Shown here: piece after piece, positions 35,592 to 46,600 of the stretch
Position numbering within the stretch: position 1 is the stretch's first letter
Layout of the letters: each line of letters begins with the position of its first letter
Assembly: GCA_943788815.1 (NCBI GenBank)
Contig: CALSRS010000001.1
Coordinates: forward strand, 2,107,501 to 2,171,500
Length of the DNA stretch: 64,000 bases
From: an uncultured Gammaproteobacteria bacterium
GTDB taxonomy: Bacteria > Pseudomonadota > Gammaproteobacteria > Eutrophobiales > Eutrophobiaceae
Direction: 5' to 3'
Made by a program: the position numbers and the translations under genes
The notes under the pieces: model-generated
Told to the model about the DNA's origin: nothing
Database searches by the model: none
Seen by the model: only the letters and a program-made list of their open reading frames with translations

Positions 35592-36791
35592 TTACCATTC
35601 CCAACCTAGCATCATACAATTTAGACCACTACCAATTCCGAGGAAACCAACACGGTCTCCAGGTTTCAGAAATTTTCGTTGTTCGGCAATCGCGGCTGTC
35701 ATGGGTAAGGAGACAGTTCCAATATTTCCTAAATGTTTATAGGTGTTGAAGTCCTTATCTTTAGAGATACCGAGTTCTTTTAATATTGTATCTCGGTGAC
35801 CTTCACCAACCTGGTGGCAAATCACCTTGTCTACTTCTTCTCTAGCCCAACCCATCTTTCCTAAAAAGGATCCCCAGGTTTTTACTCCCAGCTTTACACC
35901 ATGCTTGAGTACTGCAACCGAGTCAGTTGCCATAAACTCTGACAATACTTCGGGTAGCATTTTTGAAGGCAACATGCTCGCAAATGCGGGAGGAAGTTTT
36001 TGACTGGTCATTAAGTCTCGCATTACAGATGGAATAGTCTCTGGCTTCATAACTTCATCAATGGTTGCCATTAACTTGTCGGGGGTAAACATTAATTTAC
36101 CAATTTCCACTGGTGTCATTGTGACGCCCCAACGGCATAGCTTGTGATGTTCAGGTGCTGCCTGGGTAGTACCACCTATGAGTCGGTGGGTACTGTCGTT
36201 TCCAAATGAACCATCGGTAATCAGTACAGCAGCCGCACCGGAACCACCGGTTAAGGTGGCTAGTGATGATGTATAGATACCCATAGTTCGTTCATTGAGG
36301 ATTCGTTCTATCATGATCTCAACGATTTCTCGGGAGGATTCGCATGACACGACCATGCCTGCACGGATTTGCTTGAGTTCAATACGGTTGGCAATATCTA
36401 TGATGCCATTTAGGATGCCTAGACAGGCATTTGACAGATCGTAGACATAGGCATCTGTGCTGATACCGAGTTTAGCAGCCACTGCGCATGCAGTAGCAGG
36501 TTCATAATTTTCTCGGCAGACACCTGCATAAATCAGAGTCTCAATGTCCTTAGCTTGTACATTTGACTGATTCAGGGCCTTGACTGCTGCCGCGGCGGCA
36601 CCATCGGAGAGGCTGTATCCAGGGTCCCACCAACGTCGTTCTGCAATACCAGTCAATGCCTGCAATTGACCAGGTGAGATATGTAAATCCTGATAAGCAG
36701 GCAGTAATCGTTCTTCAATCTCATCGGACGTAACGACCGTAGGTGGCAGTTCGTAACCGATTGATTCCATATGTACTCGTTGAAAATTCAT
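35592..36791 (-). CDS. oleA: OleA-like thiolase-fold condensing enzyme, with about 60 extra residues
   Basis: This 399-residue member of the FabH/thiolase family joins two fatty-acyl thioesters head to head to a 2-alkyl-3-ketoacid. The expected residues are visible: E97 in VCRENYEPATAC, the catalytic C123 in LSNACLGILNG, H326 in VICHQVGEGH and N356 in HLGNIGTVSLP. From memory, the Xanthomonas campestris OleA residues are E117, C143, H285 and N315: the E-to-C and H-to-N spacings here are identical (26 and 30), but C-to-H is 203 instead of 142. About 61 residues are therefore inserted, around 224-286 (TMTPVEIGK...EVLSEFM). The Glu marks it as OleA and not FabH. Its ATG overlaps the PfaC-like stop by one base (TAATG), and no ribosome site is evident, so it is probably translated by reinitiation. 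Confidence 0.93.
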   Translation of the reverse strand: MNFQRVHMESIGYELPPTVVTSDEIEERLLPAYQDLHISPGQLQALTGIAERRWWDPGYSLSDGAAAAAVKALNQSNVQAKDIETLIYAGVCRENYEPATACAVAAKLGISTDAYVYDLSNACLGILNGIIDIANRIELKQIRAGMVVSCESSREIVEIMIERILNERTMGIYTSSLATLTGGSGAAAVLITDGSFGNDSTHRLIGGTTQAAPEHHKLCRWGVTMTPVEIGKLMFTPDKLMATIDEVMKPETIPSVMRDLMTSQKLPPAFASMLPSKMLPEVLSEFMATDSVAVLKHGVKLGVKTWGSFLGKMGWAREEVDKVICHQVGEGHRDTILKELGISKDKDFNTYKHLGNIGTVSLPMTAAIAEQRKFLKPGDRVGFLGIGSGLNCMMLGWEW

Positions 36792-39700
36792 TATTCTACT
36801 ATTCTAAGGGTAAAATCCGTCATCTGATAGATAGTTCTTCCGTCTACAGACAAATATCCATTGGCTGTGACCATTCTCCTGTCATTATCAACGTGTTTTA
36901 TCACAGCTTCAACGGTTACTGTGTCATCTCCAGGGATAATTTGACCTCGGTATAGCCATTCATGATGCTGATTTAATGCCATGGAATCAAATTCCCTCAC
37001 CTGTTTCCCCCATTTTTTAACAGCAAATACTTTGAGTAACTGGATAAACGACTCCAGTCCCAGTGAGCCCGGCCATACTGGATCCTGGTGAAAATGGGCC
37101 TTGAAGAACCAGGCGTCAGGATTTACCTTGGCTGTGCCCCGAATGAATCCAAGTCCATCAGGGCCACCTTGTGGGTCAAAATAATTAATCGTATCAATCA
37201 TTCGCATCTGATCAGCTGGATAAGGTTTGTAATCAGGGTAACTAAAATCACTTGCCCTTGAGATTTCGGCATCTGTGGGTTGATACTTTTGAGCTTCGCG
37301 TATCCCTACTTGATTGCTCAGGGCCTGATGTGAAAAGAATCCGAAATAGGTATCACCTTTATAGACTAAGCTATTTTCACAACGGACTTCATAATCATAG
37401 TTTTGAATAATCATGCCCCCTGAACTTGAAACCTGTGTGATGGTAACTTGAGTCAGTAGTGTTCCCATATTGGGTCTCACTTGTTGGTACTGTATTGCCT
37501 TACCACCGAGGTTACGAAATGATAAGTCGATGTCACTGGTAAGCGCCGAACCCAGGTAGGCGGCTAGCCAGCCACAGGGTTGCAGTGCCACTTCCAGTAG
37601 CACAGAAAATGGCATGGAAGATTGTCTGTTTTCACCGAAATACCAGGCATCAGTCGGAACATCATATTCTGCGATAATCTTGCCCCCAGAATTTAATTTC
37701 CATTGTTCACAATTTTCAATAGAAACAATCCGATCCAGGAATTGATAAGGTGGACCAGGAAGACGCGCAATAATTCTGTCATCGTCAAATGGAAGATATT
37801 TATCTCCAAATGCGACAGAAGGTTTTCCGGTTGCAAAGGCCAGGATGGATTCAAAATCAAATAAAATATTTTTCTTATCGCCCTTAGCCTCTTTGCTATT
37901 CCATATAGCTATTAGACGGTCTCGTGTTAGTCCAGATAGTCGAGTAGACATATTACTCATCTGGACTATGGCTCGGTTATCTGCATACATCAGGGCATCG
38001 GCAACAACATAAGGTGTCCCGTCACTCTGGTAACCTATCTCTTTAATAATAATCTCGTACTGCACTTTGTTCGTTGTAACTATTACCTGACCGCGACATT
38101 TCAGTTTGCTTATCACTTCGGGTATGGGCTCAAAGATAACTTCTTTTTCTTCTGCTACCCACCCCAGGCGCATTAGGTAAATTCGCAATGTATGTAAGCA
38201 ACATTCATACATCAGTGTTCCTGGCATGACCATATCATCTACAAAGTGACATGTTAGAAACCAGTCATCAGCATGAATATCTGCCTCACCAGTAATCGTG
38301 CCGATTCCAAAACGACCACCTTGCGGATCGATATTCAGTATTCTGTGTACAAGAGTCATGCGGCCTGATGGTAAGCTTGAAGGATTACTAATTGGAAGAT
38401 CTTTAAAGCTTGAGCCGAATGCCGAAACCAAATCGCCGTTTCGAAGTGCGTTGACCTGAAGATCATCGAGTGAGTTACGGTCAACGGGTACCAGATTTAC
38501 CCAGTCATCGGATTTTTTTCCAGGTTGAGGCTGTAACTCAAATGCCGTTTGAACAATACCTTTGCCAGCATCCAGTTCTGCCTGGGTAAAAAATCCGGCA
38601 ACGCCATTTTTCATTGTTAATAGCTGCTCACCATCCACCGTTCCCACAAAGTTAAACCTGAATAGATAGGTATCGCCCTGCTTGAAAAAATGATCAATTC
38701 GAATGTCATAATGTATGGTTTTTCCGGGACCAGGTAATGGTGTGTGAAATGTTATTTCGGCATCCAGTAACCTGTATACTGCGAGGCCCTTTGTAATCTT
38801 GTCTATCCCAAGATAAGCAGAAAGAAACAGATCAGCCTGACCAGACTCAACTGCTATGCAGGTTGGAATTCGATTTCCATCGAGATACCAGGCATCAGGG
38901 TGGATATCATGTTCAGTTATAACTCGGCCTGACGTCATTGAGCAAACTTCACCTTCAACTTCCAGTATTCTGTCAACAAGCATTAGTGGTTCATCAGGTA
39001 AGCGTACGCGAGTGGGGTAATTATCAATGCCGCTAAATTGCTTGCCGAGAATTTTTTCAATGGATCCTGTTGCAAATTCGAGGCATTGCTGGCGGTCCAT
39101 GAATAAACCAGGTGATTTTGTACTAGTATCAGAAACTATTTCATGTGCAATATGAGTAGAGAATTCTATGCCTTCAGATTCCAGTAAGCTCATCTGTAAA
39201 GATAAGGCCTGTGATAGAGACTGGTTTATCCCGTTTGATATTCTCAGGAACGTCTCATGGGAAAGAGATCTGGCTGATTCAGTCTTTAACATTTGTTCAA
39301 TGACTTCTGAATCTGAAAAAGCAGACATAGGTACCGAGGGGTGAGGAATAATATCTGCGGTGAGCTGTTCTTCTACAGGTTCTTCAGTATTGATAAGCTT
39401 AAACGGCAACTTTAGATTAAGCGGACCATGACCTGTATTGACTGAGATGACATTCTCAGGTTTAAGTATTAATTCCTCAGCCGTGTTTTCATCGTATAAA
39501 GATGAAAGATCCATATCCACGCCATAAGATTTAAGCAGGGCCAATGTTTGTAATACAGAACGGACGCCATTTTTACCATTTACACATACGGCGTGTGCAA
39601 CATGTGGTTTAGTATCCAGGATACGATCTATCATTCGGGTGCATGAGCCTCCTGGTCCCATTTCAATAAACACCCTGACATTATCTTCATGGGCTGATGA

Positions 39701-42700
39701 TATGACCTGGGTGAAATCAAACGGTTTTACAGCCATTTCTACTATTGAATTAGCTGCGCTGTCGGTTGTTACATCATACTTGCCGCCTTTAATGCAACTG
39801 TAAAAACTGACATCTGATGGAGGAGATGTAGGAAATACATGAAGGTCCCGGTAGGCATCATAGACATGGTTTGCAACTTCACAGTGTACCGTGGTGATGG
39901 TATCAACAGGATGAAATATACACTTTAGGTCTTTTATTAAGGATTCAACAGCAATCCTGTGACCACCGATGACACATTCCTCAGGTGTATTTGTAATCAG
40001 GTGGTATATCCAGGGAAGTTTCTTTATAGCATCAATGACGACATCTGCCGGACAATTCACGACGCCCACTAACCAATCAACCTCGATGTGGTTTGAAATT
40101 CCCCATGATTTTCTGACGGCGTCACAGCTGCCTGCAAGGTCAGACTTGAATAGGGTGGAATTCTCCATTCGTTCCAGCATGAGGTCCCGTTGTGTCCATG
40201 TGCGTGTTGCAAACAGACCTGCGGTTTCACCAAGACTGTAACCGATGATCGCATCTGGTTTTATATTAAAATTGGTGAATACATCGCTTACAAATGTCCC
40301 CAGCCAGACCTGTGCAAATATAGCCTCTTCATGTGTTAGTGGAATATCGTCCTGGTTTTGCCAGAATCTAGCTGAAGCAAATTGAGATCTCAGTCGATTA
40401 TTTTCCTTTTCCAGGTTTTGAATGACTCCTGGCCATCGGCATGCAATGTCCTGCCCCATTCCTGAAAAATGATTTCCCGAACCAGGGAAAACAAAGGCAA
40501 TTTTTTCTGATTTTGAAAGAGGTTTATCTGTAAAAAATATTTTTTCTTCTTTTATCGTTTTGACAGTTTCTAGTAGCTGTCTGGCCCTGGTCAGGGAATC
40601 GTTCAGTTCTTGTACATTACTGGAGAGGATGTTTAGTGATAATTTTGATACCGATAAACTTGTTTGCCTGTACCAGTCGGATGCGATAGCTCGAATATTT
40701 TTTGATGATGAAGATTTTAAATATTTTTCCAGCTGATCAATACCTTGATGTATCCCCTTTTTATCTTTCGCATTGATGCTGAACAGGGTGTCCTGACAAT
40801 CTCGCTGAAACTTTATGTCGGTTTGGTGCTTATTGGTAATCTCGTCTGTAGTTTTACCAAGTACGACGTGAGAACAATTTCCACCCGTGCCGATAGAAGA
40901 AACAAGGATATTGCCACTTTTTTTGTTTGCATCGTTTAACCAGTATTGTGGGGCATTAGCCCAGTTGAGCCTGTTTTCGGTATCCACAGATAATGCATTG
41001 CCACGATGAGCGGTAAATGGAGGTAACATTCCCAGTTTTAAGCTCATGGCGGCCCTTGCTACCGAAGCAAGACCAGATGCTGCGCCTGTATGACCAATTT
41101 CCTGAATAACTGAACCGATTAGCGGTCGTTTGACTGGATTATGCTTGTTTAAAATACCTTCAAGCGCTTCATATTCATTTTGGTCTTCATCCTCGTTGCC
41201 ACTGCCATGAGTTTCAATAAACTCAATATCCTCAAAGGGTATTTTTGCATCATCACATGCAAGGCGGACATTTTCCTGGTAGGTGCTGGTTAATGTCACA
41301 GTGTCATTGGCCTTGCCTCCGATACTGCCAGCAACTCCTTTAATTAGAGCATAGATTTGATCGCCATCTTTTTTCGCATCTTTATAACGTTTTAGGACAA
41401 ATGCGACTGCACCCTCTCCAATGATACTGCCTGGCGAAGATGGATTAGTTGAATAAGGTTTGATTTTATCTTGCCCGTAAGTTGATCTGATATCACCACA
41501 TAGATCAACGGCTCCGGTAATCGCCAGATTCAGATCTCCTTTTTGTAATGATCTAACTGCAATCTCAAGGGCATTCATCCCTGAGACTTCTTCACTTGAA
41601 ATAGTGAAACTGGGTCCACCAATATTAAATGCTCTCGCTATTCGACTAGCAACAATTCCTGCCAATGCGCCCATGGTACGATTTGCGGACAGTGGTGGAC
41701 TCACCTGATCTATTATTTCTTTGTACCAATCTTCGAGTACTTGAGGGTCAAGCTGCTGGTCAAACTTTTCTGTCCATTGTTTAACTTTGTCAGCCATGGA
41801 CCATCTCAAATGAAAATTTGTAGTATTTAGATCCAGGCCAATTCCAATAAAGACTCCAGTATCAGTTCGATTTTCTTCGGCTATGTTATTAAGTCCAGCA
41901 TCAGCCAGGGCATTGGCGGCAACATTTAGCATTAGTAATTGCTGCGGCAGCATATCCTCGAGTTCTTTTGGAGGTATGCGAAATCTTCCCACCGGGATGT
42001 CTATCTTGTTAATGATATATCCAGGAATTGATTCATATTTACGATCGCCCCATCGGTTATTGGCTGAGCTGGGTAGCGTAGTTGTGTCTTCTCCAAATAC
42101 TCGAGCGATAAATTTATCTTTTGTATTCCATGGACCAAAGTGTGTTTCCACTCCAATTATTGCAATGTCGTCAGGCTGGGATTGCTTTTTGGTTTTTTTC
42201 CTGGAACGGGTGGCGGAGGGTGCTGATTCCTTATCAAACTCTTCCAGTAATACATGGGCATTGATGCCGCCAAATCCAAATGCACTTATCGCTGCTTTAC
42301 GCGATACACCATTTTGTTTTGCTTTCCATTCTACGGCTTCATTAAGAATTTTGAATGGCGCATCGCCAAGCTTGATACCTTGTGCCTGTGTTTTGAAGTT
42401 TGCCATCGGAGGGAGTTGCTGGTGTTTAAGTGCCAATAAGGTTTTGATCAGGCCAGCGGAACCGGCGGCAGTCAACAGGTGTCCTATATTACTTTTTACA
42501 GAACCAATCACACAGCTACTATCTGCTGGGTATGTATCTCCCCATAATTCTTTCATGCTATTGAATTCAATTTTATCGCCCGTTGGTGTGCCAGTGCCGT
42601 GACACTCAATGAGATCAATTTCTTTAGGTGACCAGCCAGCTTCTTTGTAGGCAGCACGCATGGCACGTAACTGGCCTTCAGAATCCGGCAGCATCAAATT

Positions 42701-43573
42701 ACCCTGAATATCATTGGAAAGACCTATGCCTGCAACTGTGGCATAGATTTGGTCATTGTCTCGTAGTGCATCTTCCAGGCGCTTGATCACTACGATGCCA
42801 GATCCTTCTCCAACAACAAGACCATCAGCCTTGTTGTCAAAGGGTGAGCATTGACCGCTGGATGAAATAGCTCCCAGTGTTGAAAAACCCATCTGCGTAT
42901 AAAGGCTGTCTGGTCGAGACAAGCCACCACATAGCATTGCATCCATTCTGCCGGCCTGTAATTCATCTATGGCATACTTAAGTGAATACAGTGAAGAGGC
43001 GCATGCTGCGTCCAATGTAAAACAAGATCCCTCTAATCCAAGTGCTCTTGCCAGGACCATGGCAGGTAATCCGGCCACATAGCGATTGAGCGGGTGTGTA
43101 TCAGGGTCTTTTGATTTAAGTGAAAGATTTGGGTTGTTTGTGGCGATGATATTATCAAGCAATTCTTCTGCTAATTTTGAAGACTTATCTGTAGGTAGCG
43201 CGATGTTTCCTATAATAATACCTGTGCGTTTTTTATCCAGATTTTGGGTAATACAATCTTTCCATGCCTGATTGCCAGCATGCAATAAAAGATGGAACAT
43301 CGGATCCAAAGCTTCCACAAATTCTTTTTCAATTGATAATCCTTCCAGCTGTAGATCAAAATCATCGACAAAGCATGCCTTGCGTGAATTTACTTTGTCA
43401 GGCTTTGGGCTGGAGGCATAGACAGTATCCAGATCAACTGACCACCTGAGTGATGGTGGTTCTCGAGAACAGTCTTTTGTGGCTACAATATTTTGCCAGA
43501 ACTGCTCTGGATTAAGTGCAGATGGAAAAGCATTTCCAATTCCAACGATGGCTATGGCAGATCTGGTTTGCAT
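36791..43573 (-). CDS. pfaC: PfaC-like lipid synthase subunit: KS-CLF-AT-DH-DH
   Basis: This 2260-residue multidomain subunit of a Pfa-type polyunsaturated fatty acid synthase has these domains in order. KS, residues 1-445: C191 in DAACAS, H325 in CHGTGT, H365 in SNIGH. Chain-length-factor-like KS, about 467-908: the Cys position is Glu662 in FTISSEEVSG, with HGSGN at 789-793. AT, about 1020-1350: FPGSGNHFSGMG, S1113 in GYSLGE, H1230. Four hotdog folds, 1515-2260: two inactive halves (PDAWYLDGN and TDAWYFGEN, without the His) each followed by an active half, H1776 in LTCHFVDDMVMPG and H2160 in KAHFHQDPVWPG. These are two FabA-like dehydratases, as in PfaC. The AT is a separate gene (pfaB) in Shewanella and Moritella; fusion after the CLF recalls myxobacterial Pfa3, but the AGPAT tail of Pfa3 is absent. 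The next gene, oleA, overlaps its stop. Confidence 0.92.
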   Translation of the reverse strand: MQTRSAIAIVGIGNAFPSALNPEQFWQNIVATKDCSREPPSLRWSVDLDTVYASSPKPDKVNSRKACFVDDFDLQLEGLSIEKEFVEALDPMFHLLLHAGNQAWKDCITQNLDKKRTGIIIGNIALPTDKSSKLAEELLDNIIATNNPNLSLKSKDPDTHPLNRYVAGLPAMVLARALGLEGSCFTLDAACASSLYSLKYAIDELQAGRMDAMLCGGLSRPDSLYTQMGFSTLGAISSSGQCSPFDNKADGLVVGEGSGIVVIKRLEDALRDNDQIYATVAGIGLSNDIQGNLMLPDSEGQLRAMRAAYKEAGWSPKEIDLIECHGTGTPTGDKIEFNSMKELWGDTYPADSSCVIGSVKSNIGHLLTAAGSAGLIKTLLALKHQQLPPMANFKTQAQGIKLGDAPFKILNEAVEWKAKQNGVSRKAAISAFGFGGINAHVLLEEFDKESAPSATRSRKKTKKQSQPDDIAIIGVETHFGPWNTKDKFIARVFGEDTTTLPSSANNRWGDRKYESIPGYIINKIDIPVGRFRIPPKELEDMLPQQLLMLNVAANALADAGLNNIAEENRTDTGVFIGIGLDLNTTNFHLRWSMADKVKQWTEKFDQQLDPQVLEDWYKEIIDQVSPPLSANRTMGALAGIVASRIARAFNIGGPSFTISSEEVSGMNALEIAVRSLQKGDLNLAITGAVDLCGDIRSTYGQDKIKPYSTNPSSPGSIIGEGAVAFVLKRYKDAKKDGDQIYALIKGVAGSIGGKANDTVTLTSTYQENVRLACDDAKIPFEDIEFIETHGSGNEDEDQNEYEALEGILNKHNPVKRPLIGSVIQEIGHTGAASGLASVARAAMSLKLGMLPPFTAHRGNALSVDTENRLNWANAPQYWLNDANKKSGNILVSSIGTGGNCSHVVLGKTTDEITNKHQTDIKFQRDCQDTLFSINAKDKKGIHQGIDQLEKYLKSSSSKNIRAIASDWYRQTSLSVSKLSLNILSSNVQELNDSLTRARQLLETVKTIKEEKIFFTDKPLSKSEKIAFVFPGSGNHFSGMGQDIACRWPGVIQNLEKENNRLRSQFASARFWQNQDDIPLTHEEAIFAQVWLGTFVSDVFTNFNIKPDAIIGYSLGETAGLFATRTWTQRDLMLERMENSTLFKSDLAGSCDAVRKSWGISNHIEVDWLVGVVNCPADVVIDAIKKLPWIYHLITNTPEECVIGGHRIAVESLIKDLKCIFHPVDTITTVHCEVANHVYDAYRDLHVFPTSPPSDVSFYSCIKGGKYDVTTDSAANSIVEMAVKPFDFTQVISSAHEDNVRVFIEMGPGGSCTRMIDRILDTKPHVAHAVCVNGKNGVRSVLQTLALLKSYGVDMDLSSLYDENTAEELILKPENVISVNTGHGPLNLKLPFKLINTEEPVEEQLTADIIPHPSVPMSAFSDSEVIEQMLKTESARSLSHETFLRISNGINQSLSQALSLQMSLLESEGIEFSTHIAHEIVSDTSTKSPGLFMDRQQCLEFATGSIEKILGKQFSGIDNYPTRVRLPDEPLMLVDRILEVEGEVCSMTSGRVITEHDIHPDAWYLDGNRIPTCIAVESGQADLFLSAYLGIDKITKGLAVYRLLDAEITFHTPLPGPGKTIHYDIRIDHFFKQGDTYLFRFNFVGTVDGEQLLTMKNGVAGFFTQAELDAGKGIVQTAFELQPQPGKKSDDWVNLVPVDRNSLDDLQVNALRNGDLVSAFGSSFKDLPISNPSSLPSGRMTLVHRILNIDPQGGRFGIGTITGEADIHADDWFLTCHFVDDMVMPGTLMYECCLHTLRIYLMRLGWVAEEKEVIFEPIPEVISKLKCRGQVIVTTNKVQYEIIIKEIGYQSDGTPYVVADALMYADNRAIVQMSNMSTRLSGLTRDRLIAIWNSKEAKGDKKNILFDFESILAFATGKPSVAFGDKYLPFDDDRIIARLPGPPYQFLDRIVSIENCEQWKLNSGGKIIAEYDVPTDAWYFGENRQSSMPFSVLLEVALQPCGWLAAYLGSALTSDIDLSFRNLGGKAIQYQQVRPNMGTLLTQVTITQVSSSGGMIIQNYDYEVRCENSLVYKGDTYFGFFSHQALSNQVGIREAQKYQPTDAEISRASDFSYPDYKPYPADQMRMIDTINYFDPQGGPDGLGFIRGTAKVNPDAWFFKAHFHQDPVWPGSLGLESFIQLLKVFAVKKWGKQVREFDSMALNQHHEWLYRGQIIPGDDTVTVEAVIKHVDNDRRMVTANGYLSVDGRTIYQMTDFTLRIVE

Positions 43574-43608
43574 ATATATTTAAGCTTATACAGAAAAAAA
43601 GAAACCAT

Positions 43609-46600
43609 TTATGACTGGGTTTCATCCATCAGTCTGTTGTTTTTGAAAGCTGAGTTTAAAGAACCGTCTACCACACACTCATAATCTTCTATTTTTGCTA
43701 CCAATTGACCATGGGTATCAATAAATTCTATTCCAGCTCGAATACTATTTTTATTTTGTTTGTGGATTTTTATATTTATTTTGATTTTTGCATCTGCAAA
43801 AGACTTTTTGTATAAACGGTATCCATCAAGACTAGTAGGTAGTGAACCTGCGCCTGAATTTTCAAAACTCCATAGAATCATTAATTGAAATGCACAATCG
43901 AGGACCAATGGATCGCCCAACCATTTTTTTCGTATAGGCTGCGCCATCCATGATGATGGTTGAGGTGCTGTATTACATGTTCCTGATATTCCTTTTTCAC
44001 TATAGGCAGTTATATCTGTTAGCCCCTGAAGATCACTACCATGAAACAAAATTCCATTCTTGTAAATTTCATCTAGCCTACGAGGGTAATTTCCGACGAC
44101 TCCCAGGATATCTGGTTTGCGTGTATCTGAGTATTGATTGTCCAGGACAACATTTGCCCCTGCGTGCAGATTTTTTCCTTGTCTTAATTCAACGGGGATA
44201 AAAAGCTTGCCACTTTCCTCAATGAGATCACCTGTCATGATTTGAACATTAATATGTTCATCGGCGTCGACTATTACACCTTTAAATATTTTGAAATCAT
44301 CGATACCAATGAAGCTTAGTCCAGGGTTGTTATGTAAAGCGCCATGCGCAAACCATTCAATAATTATGGCAGCAGGAAGTACGGCTTTACCGTTCATTAT
44401 GTGAGACTTTAAAACCGGCAACTCATTAATACTTACGATGCGTTCATACGCGGGATGTAATTTATCATTGCCTATAACTGTTTTAGCCACCTTCGTAGTG
44501 TTGTTGATTTCAAGATTTGGCGGTTCGGAACCAAGGATGATGATTTCGACATCAGCACCCGTTTTCATCTCAGTGATTACTTGTCTTGCACCAGCTCGAA
44601 GTGGAATTACGCCGATACCTTCCTTTTCAAAAAGTTTACGCAACTGTGGTGTAACCATGCCGCCATCCCAGGGGCCCCAGTTCAGGCTTATTACTCTACA
44701 GTCACTGCGCACACGCGATTCTTTCTGTGACATTTTATTCAGGACTTCATTTGCGGCAGCGTAGTCTGATTGGCCTTTGCGTCCAAATCGGGCTGTAGTG
44801 GATGAAAAAGTCAAAAGAACCTTGAGCTTGTCGTCTCTGCTTGCAGCCAGTAAGGATTTAAAGCCAGAAACCTTTGTTGAATACACATTAGAAAATTGTT
44901 CTCTGGTTTTATCTTCAAGTAGTTTGTCCGCCAGCACGCCTGCCCCATGTACAATACCGACGATAGGACCAAGTTCTCGACGTGCTGTTTCTAATGCCTG
45001 TGTTACTTGTTCAGTATCGCGTATATCTAAAGGCAGGTATTGAGCATTTACTTTCTGTGCGCGTATCTTTTCCAGGGTTAGTCTGATTTCGCGTGCGCAG
45101 TGGATATCACTGGCTATCGCCTCTACTTCTTTTGGTGTCAGTTTTGAATTATTGTTTTGAATAATGGCCTGTTTAATATCCTTTTCTTTGGTAAGCCCTG
45201 ATAACCATTGTGGCTCAGCATCTGGTATGGAGGATCGCCCAAGCAATAACAGATTAGTTCCAAATTCACTCGCAAGTTCGACAGCAATTTCAGCCGTTAT
45301 TCCACGTGCACCACCGCTAATTACAATAGTCTCTCCTTGCTCGGGTAATTTTTTCCCTGTTGAAGTTTCAGCTGCTACATCTGTAGACATCAGATTAAGT
45401 GATAATGCTTGATTGTCCTGGATGCATATTTCTATTGGTGATGTATAAAAGAGTTGGTCAACGATACCGTTAAGCTGATCGATCATTTTTTGCGAGGAAC
45501 CGTCTATATCAATTGTGCGACAGATCACATCGGTCCATTCCTTGTCCGCTGTTTTGATGAAACCACCTATTGCTGCTGATTCAGGATTAAAATCGGCATC
45601 GGTGTTAATTCCAAACGTTCCTCCCATTTTACTGATAGATACCAGTAAGCTTGGATCGCTCTGTGTGGCTTCTTTAAGACCTTTTGCATGATGTTGTATT
45701 AGTTCAAGTGTATCAGCAATTCCCTCTTCATTAATTTTGTCGGGTACAACGATAATCAAGCCTGAAATATTTTCATCATGACGCTCGTTAAGAGAAATTT
45801 TGCGAGATGTGTATCCTTTGTCGCTAAGATTCTGGCAGATAGCGTCTGAAAAATCTGTGCCGTCATCTGTAACAAGTAACACGCTGTTTTTATTAATTGA
45901 TACAGATTCCCTGTCTGAAGAAAGCTCAGAGTAGGTTAATACGCCACGCCATAATTTTTGATCAGCATCTGTTTCTACATCTATTTCTACTCGGCGCTGT
46001 TTCTCAATGACTGGAATCGTATGAACAGCTTCTCCCTTATGCATAAACTCAATGATTTGCTTTAATGTTTGCAGCTTTGCCAGTTCATCAGGATTGAGTG
46101 ACGGTGCATGAGGCATCTTTTCTTGAAAGGCAGACAGGATCTCTACACGCTTGATTGAATCTATTCCAAGATCGGTGTCCAGGTTCATATCTAATTCCAG
46201 CATATCCACCGGATACCCTGTCTTTTCCGCTACGACATCCATGAGGGCTTTTGTTAGGTTAGCTACTTCGGGTCCATTTATGGATGTTGAAACATTTGTC
46301 TGACTGACTACGGGGTTTGCAGCGATTGGCGCGCTTTGTTGCATGTACTCAACAATTTGTTGCAGTGTTTGTAAGGTGCCCAGGTCATCGGGATTCATGA
46401 CTGGCGCCTCAGGAACCTGCTCTTGAAAGGCCGACAGGATCTCCACTCGCTTGATTGAATCAATACCAAGATCGGTATCTAGATTCATCTCCAGTTTTAA
46501 CATATCTATGGGGTAGCCGGTTTTATCTGCCACGATGCTCAGCAAGGTGCTAACTAACTCAGGTGTATTAATAAGCGGTTCTGATTGGACTGATACCTGA

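Noticed and set aside
35592-36791. FabH-type primary fatty acid initiation enzyme
   Set aside because: The Glu97 in CRENYEP, the exact Glu-Cys and His-Asn spacings of OleA, and the oleBCD neighbours identify OleA instead.
41883-42602. 239-codon open frame on the plus strand inside the PfaC-like gene
   Set aside because: It lies entirely antisense to the KS-CLF region with its conserved motifs; the Ser/Pro/Asn-rich translation has no motif. It is a shadow frame.
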